Shown piece after piece: positions 23,777-33,843 of a stretch of 64,000 nt of DNA. The stretch covers positions 25,479,088 to 25,543,087 of the forward strand of contig NC_052615.1 in assembly GCF_016545825.1 (NCBI RefSeq), read 5' to 3'. Origin of the DNA: Eucalyptus grandis (lineage: Eukaryota > Streptophyta > Magnoliopsida > Myrtales > Myrtaceae). Each line of letters opens with the position of its first letter. The first letter of the stretch is position 1. The position numbers and the translations under genes were made by a program. The notes beneath the pieces were generated by a model, which did no database searches, was not told the origin of the DNA, and saw only the letters and a program-made list of their open reading frames with translations.

Positions 23777-24400
23777 GACGTGCGATTTCGTAACACTTCT
23801 CTGGAAACCATCTCCGGATTTCTCTCACTTTGGCATGCAAAGTACCTTACTTGGTGGATGATGCAGCTTCACTAAAGAATGTGGCAACAGGAACGGCTTA
23901 AAGTAGCCATGGGTTCAGGGTTTGTATCAAAGAATGTTTAGGATGTTCGAGGATCAGCCGCTGCTCCTCTCTGGACATTAGCAAGCGATGCATGTATTCC
24001 ATGCATGAACACAAAAGATGAAGCGAAATGATTGTTTTTAGCGTGAGTGGGTGATTATATTTTTTCCTCTGATTTGGTGATACAGTCTTGGCCTTGTGTA
24101 TCTGATTATTTGATGATATTACTCACTAGATTGACTTGAAAGTTCTAATATTACCTAATCGGAAATGAAGAATCTTGCATCAGCCATGACTCTTGCTCTT
24201 AGTAGATGTTGAAAATATTATGGTACTTCCTGCAGCTTTGCGCAACTATGCCATTAAAGTCGAAGGCAAGTCCCACTTTCATGGCAACTTCATCTCCACG
24301 CTAGTAAACATCACATTCTCTGGCAAATTAATTATCACGTCCATAACTTACCAACCTCTTACCCAATCAACTTCTAAAATTTAGAAGCTGTTAACTTACC
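23777..24400. repeat. intergenic block, unit 1 copy (right part, beside gene A 3' end)
   Basis: Aligns with 37800-38018 plus 40602-40880 and with 60135-60570 (TCTTGCTCTTA.CAGATG.TGAAAAT landmarks). At about 24150 it shows the uninterrupted site (TTGAAAGTTCTAATATTACC) that in unit 2 is split by the solo LTR at 38019. No genes. Confidence 0.75.
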
Positions 24401-25561
24401 AAAAAATTTGACATGGGTAAGTTTATTCAACGTCTGCAACTTATTAACCTTTATCCTGTCCACCTGTGAAATTTGGAAAAAAGTTGGTAATTTACAGATC
24501 AATTTGGTTTTTGTAAATTTTTTACAATCCGGTCGACTTGCTAACCAGTAACTTGAATTTGCGAATTTACATCATAAATTTCTTTAAACGTGGACTGAGG
24601 TCAAAGAATGTCAAGCGAATTTATGGAAATTGAAGTAATGGCAATCAATAGGTAGAAGCATATAAAACTCATTAATGCTACGAAGAGCATTTTGTTTAAT
24701 TAAAATACACACAAAATCCAACACTTTCCTTGCAACCTCAAGATTACCACCAAACAAATACCAACCTCGGCAGTTCAACTGCAATAGCTCAGCAACTGAT
24801 AATATAATTTAGTTAACCCGGACGCAGTAGAGATGTACGTCCTCCACATACACGAAAAGTCTCGACTTGTTGACCTCGGTTGCGCTCCAGTCATCTGGAG
24901 CACGACAAATTCTGCTGGCGCCTCAATCCAACGGGTCGACGTTGACAGGTTTTGAATCGGACAGCTGATGACTGACAAAGCAGAAAGAAGATTTCCCCGT
25001 GCACAAGCTCACGGTACTATTAAACCAGCCCAGCTATTAGCAGCTTTCTTAGGGTATCCCATGATAACGGCTTGGCTTTTTTTAGGAGATCATCGGGACC
25101 TGCCCAGTGTGAACATGAAGAGAACAGAAACGAAGAAGAAGAGAACAGAGACGAAGGAATAGAGAAGAAAGAACAGAGATGAGAGAAAAATATGAAGTTT
25201 CTGTATTCAACCAGGATCGAAGAAAATTCTCGTCTGAGAGCATTACATCTCGTTTTCTCTTCAACTCTATTTGTATTACAAGTTAAAACTAAGAACAAAC
25301 AGACGAACAACAGACTAACAGAAACACCAACAGAAATTATTCAGTTACAACTCAAAACTGAATATTGATTCTGCAATGAACACGTGCTGGTGCGCAGATC
25401 CCATCATTGACTTTATTCCATTTGTCTTTGTTCACAACAGCAGAACCAAGCTTATTGTCTTCAATTCTGACTCAACTCAGCAGGCTGCCTTACTTTATTT
25501 CCTCTGTTTTCATCAGAACCAAATTCTCCAATAGCAGCAGCATGTGCGTTCATTATATATC
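24401..25561. other. 3' flank of gene A with a repeat-like insert
   Basis: 24960-25085 resembles the DNA just beyond the PGG exons of copies C and D. About 25095-25450 has no counterpart there. On the minus strand it looks like the transcribed end of a copia-type LTR (GAGTTGTAACTGAAT, TTGAATACAGAAACTTCA), but no clean termini were found. This insert may explain why the C-terminus of gene A differs from C and D. Confidence 0.35.
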
Positions 25562-26167
25562 CTATAACCAGAGCAATGCCAGACGACCGTCGGGGTCCCA
25601 GAAAACACCTGTGAGGTAATGAATCCCGAGACATGCACATATAACCCAAGGAACGATTGCGAGCCCAATGGTTCTGGTCAACACTACAAACGTACCAGAC
25701 GCAAAAGCTAGCACCATCCCCAACATCGCAATGTAAATGCAACCCGCGGCTCTGATGGTGAAACCTGCCTTTGCACGAACGCTTAACACAGAACTATCAT
25801 ATTGTAAGAACAATGCCATGGTGGAGAAAGTGAACGCCATAGTGTTGGTTATCACAAAGGTTTTGAAAGCTACCCTGCCAGCAAGAGTCGCCATTCCTTG
25901 GTTGGGTCCGTCATTGCTATAACCTCCTGGCATCGTGAAGGCTGCGGCAAAGGTCGCTGTAGCTATGAACGCTGCCATTAGTAGTTCAAGCTCAATAATT
26001 CTTTTCAATGACGAATCGCTTCTTGTGGTTGTAGACGCAGCTGGTTGATCCTCAAGAAATTGCTTGTCTAGCCTCTTTTTAATATCTTTCACAGCCCACT
26101 GTTGAATAGACGGGATTCCACTAGGTCCTTTCAATGCACGAATAGCTCGATGTCTTGAGAAAGTCAT
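25562..26167 (-). CDS. gene A exon 3 (PGG domain, four membrane segments)
   Basis: 201 codons after acceptor TATTTTTCAG. The PGG motif TMPGGYSNDG follows a hydrophobic helix (LLMAAFIATATFAAAF). Further hydrophobic segments are FKTFVITNTMAFTFSTMALF, an IYIAMLGMVLAF segment, and a VPWVICACLG segment. Ends at TAG. The last 30 or so residues differ from copies C and D, whose frames run about 50 residues longer. Confidence 0.87.
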   Translation of the reverse strand: MTFSRHRAIRALKGPSGIPSIQQWAVKDIKKRLDKQFLEDQPAASTTTRSDSSLKRIIELELLMAAFIATATFAAAFTMPGGYSNDGPNQGMATLAGRVAFKTFVITNTMAFTFSTMALFLQYDSSVLSVRAKAGFTIRAAGCIYIAMLGMVLAFASGTFVVLTRTIGLAIVPWVICACLGIHYLTGVFWDPDGRLALLWL

Positions 26168-29100
26168 CTGAAAAATATACAGAAAGAATCAATTAACCCG
26201 TGGTTTTCCTGGCAAAATACTTCAAGACCCTCACTTTATTCGCTCAAAATCCATCTGGCCAAGTCCTAAATTATTATTTTTCAATCAATTCATCCCCTTT
26301 AGATGAGGTAGCTGGTAAATGAAACCAGCAAATAGAGTTTTTCTGGAGTAAACAATTACATCTTGGGCTATGCCATAGCTAAATGAAATTATCTAGGAAT
26401 TGTTTGAAGCCCTTTTCTCAAATTGGGCAGAGTGCAGGTTGTCTCTTTTATCTCAAAACTTATTTGAAGGGAGGCAGAAATAAAACAGAAGGATTTTGGC
26501 TGACATTGTACAAATCATTCTGCTTCTCTTATATGAATGGGGCAGAATAGTTGTTTTTGGATTGAGGTCCTCTCAAGTTCCGGCTCACTATACAAGATAG
26601 TGGTTGACATCTCGGCACAAGGGCCATTAAACAGGCCGGATTTATTCTCCATTTTTCTTTTATTTCTTTTTCCCCCTTTACCTTATCCCCTACATAAGAA
26701 GCTCCCAATCCTTAGAGTTTTGCATTGGTTTCAAGATAAACAGGTCCCACATTCTGCATAATTTTTAATAAAACAAAATATTAGACCTTAAAATTGCTTT
26801 ATACTATTTTCATTGTAAGCAATCTGTTGACTATCGATACCATATAAATGTTTTTTTTTTTATTAGTTTGTTTGTTTGCACGTGAAATGAGTATCAATTG
26901 AGCCGCAGTTTCTTAACGATATTGAAGAAATTACTTTGCGAGTGAACAAATTGGGCTCTTGTAGTGTGCAAGCAAGCATACCTTATCCTGAGCATATATA
27001 ATGTCAAGAGCGATCAAACCATTTTTATTTGTGGCAAAGCGGTCCACCCTCTTGTCTATGGCAATTATCCGCGTGCTTTTGTATTCTCTAAGATGCACAG
27101 ACAAATGCAAAGCCGTGTTTCCATCAATGTCTTTTCGTTGATAAGATCCTCCCGGTTTGGCATCCCTAATATGTACTTGACTACCTTTACCTTTCCTCCG
27201 ATAACAGCTGCATGAAGAGCTGTTTGCCTTTTAAAGTTTATTATGTCCCAAGCATCAGGATAGGATGTAACAAGCTTGTCAATGACATTGATGTGGACTT
27301 GAAACGCTGCAATGTGAAGAGCTGAATCCCCCTCTTTGTCTAACTCATATGCAACGGAAGTATCATGTTGCAAGAGCAGTTGAACTGCATCAACTTTGCC
27401 AAAGTGAGAGACATAATGAAGAGGAGTCCACCCTCTATTATTGTCCTTTTCTCTGATCAGTTCTGGTCTCTTCTCCAAGATTTTCTTGCAACCTTTGCAA
27501 ATACAATAGGAATATGTCATGATTTAGATCGGTTTTAGCATTTTGACATTGATATCTTAACATTGCATTTCATCCCATTTAGCTTTCCCCTCCTTTTTCT
27601 CTGTACTAGGGAGGAATATGTCATGGTTATTATGAAGTTTCTCTATTGATCTTGTGTAACACATGTAGAATCTAACTACCTTGAATCTAGCATAATGTAG
27701 GAATTCCTGAAGTTTTTCATTTTGATAAGTGAATTTGTCAGAAATTCGTGAAGTTGACTAAGAAGAAACTTCTTTTCTATTCAGCAAGGCATCTGCTCTG
27801 TCTAAGGCTAGAATAAAAGACTAGGGTTTTTTCACTCTGATGCCAATCATTTTACAGGAATATCGTGTCCAGCTAATTTTATAAAAAAATTAATCTAAAC
27901 GAGGGCTTAGCACCTTCTACATTTTCCAATGGTAAAGTCATTTTACCCCCCTTTTTCCAAGTCATCATTATTTTTCCCTCGGGGGTTAAAAAAGTTTTGC
28001 ATCGATTTTTTGGAAATATATTGCAATGTGCCCTATCATCAATTGTAAACTGAAAAGCAAGTAATCATAAGGAGAAAATGACGAAAAAAAAGAGGAATAC
28101 CAAAAAAAAAAAAAAAAAAAAACGAACTGGATGAGAGAGGAAAGGGAAGACGTTGGGGTATGATGGTGATGGTGGTTGCTACCAGTGCCACCACAGGAGA
28201 CAGGAGGGTTTGATGATGGTGGTGCCAGGAGAACAAGATCCAGAAAAATGTGAAGAAAGAAATTAAGTACAAGCGAAATATGCACTCCGTGTCACAGTGT
28301 TTTTAATCATAACGTCCTGTATGTGGCCGGTCAAATGTGCTGTCCTTTTTTGTTTTTAATCTTTTCTTTCCCGGCGGGGGTCACTCTCCTTCTACCTCTT
28401 TTATCTTTCCAAGCCTCTAGTGTCCCTCTCTATTCCCTCTTTTCCATTTTTGGCTTCCGACACGCCATTGGAGCAAGTATTGACTCTAGAAGGAGCATTG
28501 ATGGAAGAGAGATTGGGCCAAAGGTTCCAGAACTTTGATGAGAAGTCGAGGTAGAGAAGGCGTTGCACTCTAGCTGGCAAAGGAATTCACGGAAGCAAAG
28601 GAAAAAGGGCCACCAAACAACATTTATCATTTGCTAGTTCCTATAATCAGATAACTGAGGAATCAGCCGCTGAAGCAGCTCGCAAACGCAGAGTTGAACG
28701 ACCATGAGGCAGATCGAACTTGCAGGAGGCTGACTTACCGTCCTCAAACAACACGATGTCTACAATTTGATCACCGGTCGTCCCCTCACTGGATCTTGGC
28801 TCTAGGACTCTCTCATCCTCTCCGATTGGCTCTCCATCGAAAGTCACTTCCTATTGTTCTCTCTAACTGGCAAGAGCGTCATCGAGTTCAACCCTGAATC
28901 CGCGGGCATCCTGGGGTTCACAGCGGCTTGGCTTGGGGGCCAGCCGTGTTGTCCTCAGTGTCGTCGTGCCGACGTCGGTGAGAGAAAATTGGGAGAGAAA
29001 AACAAAACATGAGACCCGAAAGGCATGTCTGAAGAAGAAAAAAATGGAAAAAAGGAATAGAGAGGGACACTGTAGGTGGTAAGACACTAAAGGCCGAAAA

Positions 29101-30039
29101 GATACGAAGAAGGAAAGCGGGACCTACGGGGAAAGAAAAAGAGGGACTCCGCATTTGACCATATAAAAAATTAAACAAAGGAGAGTAATGCTAAAAGGTG
29201 AGTCACATCGGGGACGATATGAAGAAACCACTATAATAAGGATTAAGGAGCAAAAAAATCGCGGCCCACGAGTGAATATTGTTTTTACTATTATATTTAC
29301 AAAATAATAGTGTAGATGAGAGCATCGCCGCCGCCACCAGCAGTCTCGCCAAAGGGAAGTGTCCGTCTCGCCCTAGAGAGAGAACTTCAGTTATCATTTG
29401 TTTAAGTGGGTTGAGAATGTTGTGATACTCACCTGGTAGTAAGAAACGCACTGCAGCATGCAGAGCTGTCAGTCCTCTTGGGCCCTTATGAGAGGATGGT
29501 GACGAGGATGCACATAAAATCGGCTCAATGACATCCGGAAATCTTTGATGTACTGCGAGATAAAGCGGGGACTCATCAGCAGCATTAGTAACATCACATA
29601 GTTGAGGATCTTCTTCAATAAGCAATTCCACCACCCCCTTGCAATGTCCTCTTATTGCAGAGTGCAACAAGGTATCCTCATCTGCATTCGGTATCCTAAG
29701 TAGCTCTTTGTATGCATCAGGTTGATGTATTGCTTTTGCTCGATTGATAAAAACTCGAACCATTTCATGGCTTCCTAGTTGAGTAGCAACATGTAAGGGA
29801 GTGTCTCCTTTGCAGTTATCTTGCCAAAGAAGGGATGATCTTGATAGATCTTGAAGAAACTCTCGGATGAAATTTACCCGCCTGAATTGTGCCGCAACAT
29901 GAAGAACATTGTTCCCCTTTGGCGTTGTTTGGTGGAAAAGGTCCTCTCCATTTTCCAAATTTATTGTCATCAGGGAATGAAATTCTCCCGACTTTGCAGC
30001 CCCATACACTTCTGGATGCATACCCAATCTCTCTTTCAT
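25562..30039 (-). CDS. gene A: ankyrin-repeat protein with C-terminal PGG domain (ACD6/ITN1-like)
   Basis: Three-exon gene: exon 1 29433-30039, exon 2 26982-27492, exon 3 25562-26167. Splice sites are canonical and phases fit (exon 1 ends phase 1; exon 3 starts phase 0). The product would be about 574 aa: some nine ankyrin repeats, then a PGG domain (TMPGGYSNDG) and four hydrophobic segments, the layout of plant membrane ANK proteins implicated in defence and salt/ABA responses. The one defect is a missing base in an A run at 27132-27135, which shifts exon 2 unless it is a sequencing error; adding one base restores both the ankyrin frame and the phase to exon 3. An upstream TTG in the same frame (30063) exists, but the first ATG is at 30039. 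Function is by family only. Confidence 0.8.
26982..27492 (-). CDS. gene A exon 2 (ankyrin repeats, frameshifted)
   Basis: Encodes the end of the split repeat (CKKILEKRPELI) and four further repeats (GWTPLHYVSHFG, DSALHIAAFQVH, QTALHAAVIGGK, and after the shift DGNTALHLSVHLRE). The donor is GATAAG^GTATGC. The frame breaks at the A run read from plus 27132-27135, just after the DLINE motif; the downstream frame is open to the donor. Confidence 0.85.
27493..29432 (-). other. gene A intron 1 (about 1.94 kb)
   Basis: Bounded by GTGAGT (minus-strand donor) and TTTGCAAAG (acceptor). Contains a long A run at about 28101-28122 and no recognisable element. Its first 270 bases are shared with copy B up to about 29160, where homology ends abruptly: a duplication breakpoint. 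Confidence 0.75.
29433..30039 (-). CDS. gene A exon 1 (ankyrin repeats 1-5)
   Basis: 607 nt from the first ATG to a good donor (CCAG^GTGAGT). Encodes ankyrin repeats around KGNNVLHVAAQF, KGDTPLHVATQLG, DEDTLLHSAIRGH, DESPLYLAVHQRF and GLTALHAAV; the last repeat is split by the intron after LLPG. No signal peptide. Nearly identical to exon 1 of copy B. Confidence 0.88.
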
Positions 30040-30192
30040 TCTCAAGACACGCGGTAGTTGCAAGTGAACTTATCAATATAAGCAATGAGTTCAAGTGGGA
30101 GGAATTTCTGTGAGTTTTTCAAGAGGATTGGTGAAAAGGAAAATGCTGAGAGAAAATTGAATTGAGCTTCCTAGGAGTACTAAAATGGAGAC

Positions 30193-30199
30193 ATTTATA
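30193..30199 (-). promoter_or_regulatory. candidate TATA box of gene A
   Basis: TATAAAT on the minus strand, about 155 bp before the ATG. The same position is conserved upstream of copy B (45591-45597) and as TATAAG upstream of copy C (43361-43366). Confidence 0.45.
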
Positions 30200-30531
30200 T
30201 GCATATGGTGGTTCTTCAATTGTTTCAATGAAATTGAAATAAATTTAGCAGGTTTAGAGAATAGTTTCCAAAAAGTCTAATTGGTATGCGTTTTGGACTT
30301 CCTGTTTTTACATAAACAATAATAAGTGGGGCAACTCTTGTTAGAAGGAAGGAGGACAATTACAAACCGAAAATAATAATGATAAATAAATTATATAAGC
30401 ATGAAATTGAGTTAACGGACTGCTTTCCACTTTTTATCAAAATCAGAACCTCCTTCTAGAAGAATCGGATATGATTTGACTTGTTTATTAAAGTAATATT
30501 ATTCGTTCACTTTGAGCTGTATTTTTTATTT
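30200..30531. other. upstream region of gene A
   Basis: Shared with copy B except for about 114 bp (30306-30420) present here and absent there, a simple deletion in copy B between CTG repeats. No other element seen. Confidence 0.6.
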
Positions 30532-30540
30532 TTTATTTTT

Positions 30541-31543
30541 GGAAAAAAGCCACCAAAAACCCCAAACTTTCCCTCGAGTGACAGATTTACCCCGAACTTT
30601 ATTTTGTGACGTGAAAAACCCTGAAGTTTGCTAATTGTGACACATTTACCCCAAACTTTTATTTGTGACACAAAAAATCCTAATCTTTCATTTGTGTGAC
30701 ACATTTACCCTAAATCATAAGGGCATTTTGGTCTTTTTATTTTTAAAAACTTTTTCCTTTTTTTTTTTTTCTTCTTCTTCTTCCTTCCTCTCGCCGGCCA
30801 TGGCGGAGCGGCGGAGGGAAGCCGGCGTCCGGCGAGGGCCGCCCTCGTCGGCGTCGGGCGAGGGCCGCCCTCGCCTGCGTCGGGCGAGGGCCGCCCGCCT
30901 GCGTCGGCGAGGGGGACGCCGGCAAGGGCACCCTTGCCCGACCCAGGCGAGGGTGGCCCTCGTCGGCATCGGGCGAGGGCCTCCTCGCGGATCTCGGCGA
31001 GGGCATCCTCGCCCGACGCAGTGAGGGGCGGCCCTCGTCGACGTCGGACGAGGGCCTCCCTCGCTAGATCTGGCGAGGGCACCTCGCCCGATGCCGGCGA
31101 GAGCACGAGGGCACCCTCGCTCGACGCCGGCGAGGGCACTCCTCGCCGACGCGGGCGAGGGCGGCTCGTCGGCGTCGGGCGGGCCTCCCTCGCCGGATCG
31201 CAAGGGCACCCTCGCCCGACGCCGGCGAGGGCGGCCCTAGCCGGCCTGGGCGAGGGCGACCCTCGCCCGACGCCGGCGAGGGTAGCCCTCGCCGGGGCGG
31301 GCTTCCCTCCGCCGGCTCCACCATGGCCGGCGAGAGGGAAGAGAGGTGGAGCGGCGGAGGGAAGAGAGAGAAAAAAAATAAAAAGAAAAGAGAAAAAGAA
31401 AAACATAATAAATAAGACGAAAATACCCTTAATGGGGTAAATGTGTCACAATTAGCAAACTTCAGGGTTTTTCATGTCACAAAATAAAGTTCGGGTAAAT
31501 CTGTCACTCGGAGCAAAGTTTGGGGTTTTGGTGGCTTTTTCCC
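30541..31543. mobile_element. non-autonomous foldback DNA transposon (MULE-like) with GC-rich core
   Basis: 1003-bp insertion with terminal inverted repeats of about 110 bp starting GGAAAAAAGCCACC at the left and ending GGTGGCTTTTTCCC at the right. It is flanked by a 9-bp direct repeat TTTATTTTT (30532-30540, 31544-31552), the size typical of Mutator-like elements. The inverted symmetry extends inward: the core (about 30795-31345) is very GC-rich, built from repeated CGAGGGC/GCCCTCG words, and its two ends are again inverted copies (GCCGGCCATGG both sides). Open frames in the core read on both strands are by-products of the repeats. Copy B (about 45808) shows the uninterrupted site. No transposase. 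Confidence 0.85.
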
Positions 31544-32549
31544 TTTATTTTTTATGAATTGAATCGGATCTGATTTAACTTATTTATTAAAGAAACGATT
31601 TTCGTGGGCCCACTTTTAGCCGTAGTTTTCTTCTTTTATTTATTTATTTATTTATTTGTTAATCGAAAAGTCCTTTGCTCTTTTTAGTCTTCACGGTCCA
31701 AGTTCATTGTGAGCATGCATTCTCATCATGGTGCACATGATGGAGCCTACCCAAGCCTGGTCCCACTCGAAGATTTACATATGTAATTATTATGGAGCAC
31801 GAACTAAGGTAAAATTCAACCAATAAAAAACTTAGGTAAAAATTAGTTGACGACCAATTTGAGCTCATCCAATAATCACCTCCACTTCTATGATCCATTG
31901 GCAAAAGTTGGAGCACATAATGATATGTTTTCTATTGTAATGTTTGCGCAATATTCTATAACAAATAAAAATCTATCAAAATTTTATGATCATTCAATGA
32001 CTATCTATCATTTTTAATATGTGGAAGAGGGACACGACAAAAGCTTAAATTTAAATAAATAAAAAAGAGAAGGCAAGGCCCAAGTTGTTCTACTTTTTTA
32101 GCAAGGGCCAGTGAACCTTGTCGAGGTCTTAGTGAGGGCCAACAACCTTTGCAAGTCTGTCTATGGCCAAGGGCTCGCAGGCCTTCATCTGCATCACAAA
32201 CAGTGGTCTTCATTGTCAAATAATATGTAGAACTAAATTCTTAAGACTATTTTCTTATATTCGGAACTTGTACCTTCATAGAACATTAACCTCAATTATG
32301 TCTGCGAATTGGCAATTAGTGTCCTACCAGAATCCCATGGACATTATGTGTATGTAGATCTGAATTCTTTGTTAACAGCAAAACTGCATTGGCAATGGGT
32401 TATTTTTTCTTTTTTTAACTCAACCCTTTTTATGTATGTTGGCCTAGGCTTTGCTCCCACATTGGTGCCATGAATATTTTTTTATTAGTTCATTAGAAAA
32501 TGGACTTATTTTTGTTGATAGACTCTTTCCACTGTCTCTGACTTTGTAG

Positions 32550-33182
32550 AGAAATACGAAACGGCTCATGGGACTCATGGACTATGTCACTTCTAGATCA
32601 GGTAATTTCTCATACGACTATTGCTTGTTAATTTTAATGATTTGCATCAGATGTCCGTGACAATCTGTTATGTTCCTTGCCTTCCAAACTGCCGTTGCTT
32701 GTGCGAAGGTGTTGACAGTTGCTGGTGAGATATATAGTCTTGTGGTACCTGAAGTGTATCTATAAGTCTCCACAAATGCTTTTGAAAGCCTAAAAAATGA
32801 AAGTTATAGTAGCCATTATTTACCTAAAAACATGGGGTTTAGATGCTGCAATGGTCAGCTCTTTATAATTATTCTGTGCCCTTTCATGTTATACTCCAGT
32901 AATTCTTGGGTAACATAACCAGCATACTAAATTAATGTAGTACATCGACAAAACATTTAGCTCAATAAGTGGTGAATGGATAAATGACAATGCTGTAATC
33001 CATGTATTCTTACTGTTGTCTTTTTCCTGTTGCCGTTTACCTAGTTTCTCATGTTCGTGGTTAGAGTTATCTGTCTACCATCATTGCAACTTACCTGCCT
33101 GTCTCAGCAAGCACCGTGATTGGTCGAGGTGTTGTTGAATTTCGTGAGGGAGGACCTCTAGTGAGAAAAAGTGCTGCAATGA
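32550..33182 (+). pseudogene. fragment of an unidentified gene: three cryptic exons, unit 2
   Basis: Three short open segments, 32550-32601, 32651-32708 and 33112-33182, are each flanked by usable splice signals (TTTGTAG|, |GTAATT; GCATCAG|, |GTGTTG; CAGCAAG|, |GTGAGT). Their phases fit, giving one continuous 60-codon reading frame whose middle part reads DNLLCSLPSKLPLLVRR. The flanking sequence shows no further exons or start. The product is not recognised. It is duplicated at 46788-47295, where one acceptor is lost. Confidence 0.45.
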
Positions 33183-33508
33183 GTGAGTTACACATTTCCG
33201 TGTCATGCCTTCTTTCTTTTCGATATTGAGGTGAAAACATGTGACAAATCACTTTATACCGTTAGGAGATTTTGTTCCCCTTTTTTCCTTGCACAAGTCT
33301 TATAGTATTCTTCTTTATTATATTACCGACCAACTTCTGAGACACGCACATAAAATTCTCTTTCTTGTCTGTTGCTTCCCTAAACATGTGGTTGAAGTAT
33401 AATACTTTGAGTCTGCAGAGAAAATGTGATTCCGCTTTGCAGCATGACACTTTGCCGAGCCATGCTACGATGGTGTAAATATCTGCAACTTCTAGGAATC
33501 AAGAAAAG

Positions 33509-33843
33509 ATATCATAAGTGCTATAACCTTCGTACGGCACTTTTTTTTTTATCATTTAAATGTTATCACTTATGTATGGCACTCTTTTGAGTACCATACA
33601 ATCACTTGAGTGCTATATAACTTTTTAATCAATTACTTGATAGTTATAATTTTTTTAAAAACGTTCACTATAAGCACTAAACTACATCAAATTTCTAGTA
33701 TTTGAGTGAACGTTTTTAAAAAATTATGACACTTAAGTGATCGATTAAACATAATTTTTTTTTTTTATAGAAATAATGGCATTTAAGTGATAGGGAAAAA
33801 AAGTTATAGCACTTAAGCAAATGCCGTATGAAAGTTATGATAT
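33509..33843. mobile_element. inverted-repeat MITE, unit 2 copy
   Basis: Long imperfect palindrome: the outer ATATCATAAGTGCTATAAC/CGTACGGCA arm returns inverted at the right end, and the centre has a perfect arm AAAAACGTTCACT/AGTGAACGTTTTT. No coding capacity. The same element sits at 47621-47960, so it predates the unit duplication. Exact ends and target duplication not settled. Confidence 0.6.

Noticed and set aside
30705..31440. Open frames of 164-233 codons on both strands in the GC-rich core of the foldback element
   Set aside because: They arise from repeated CGAGGGC words, read open in several frames at once, and show no domain; not evidence of a gene.
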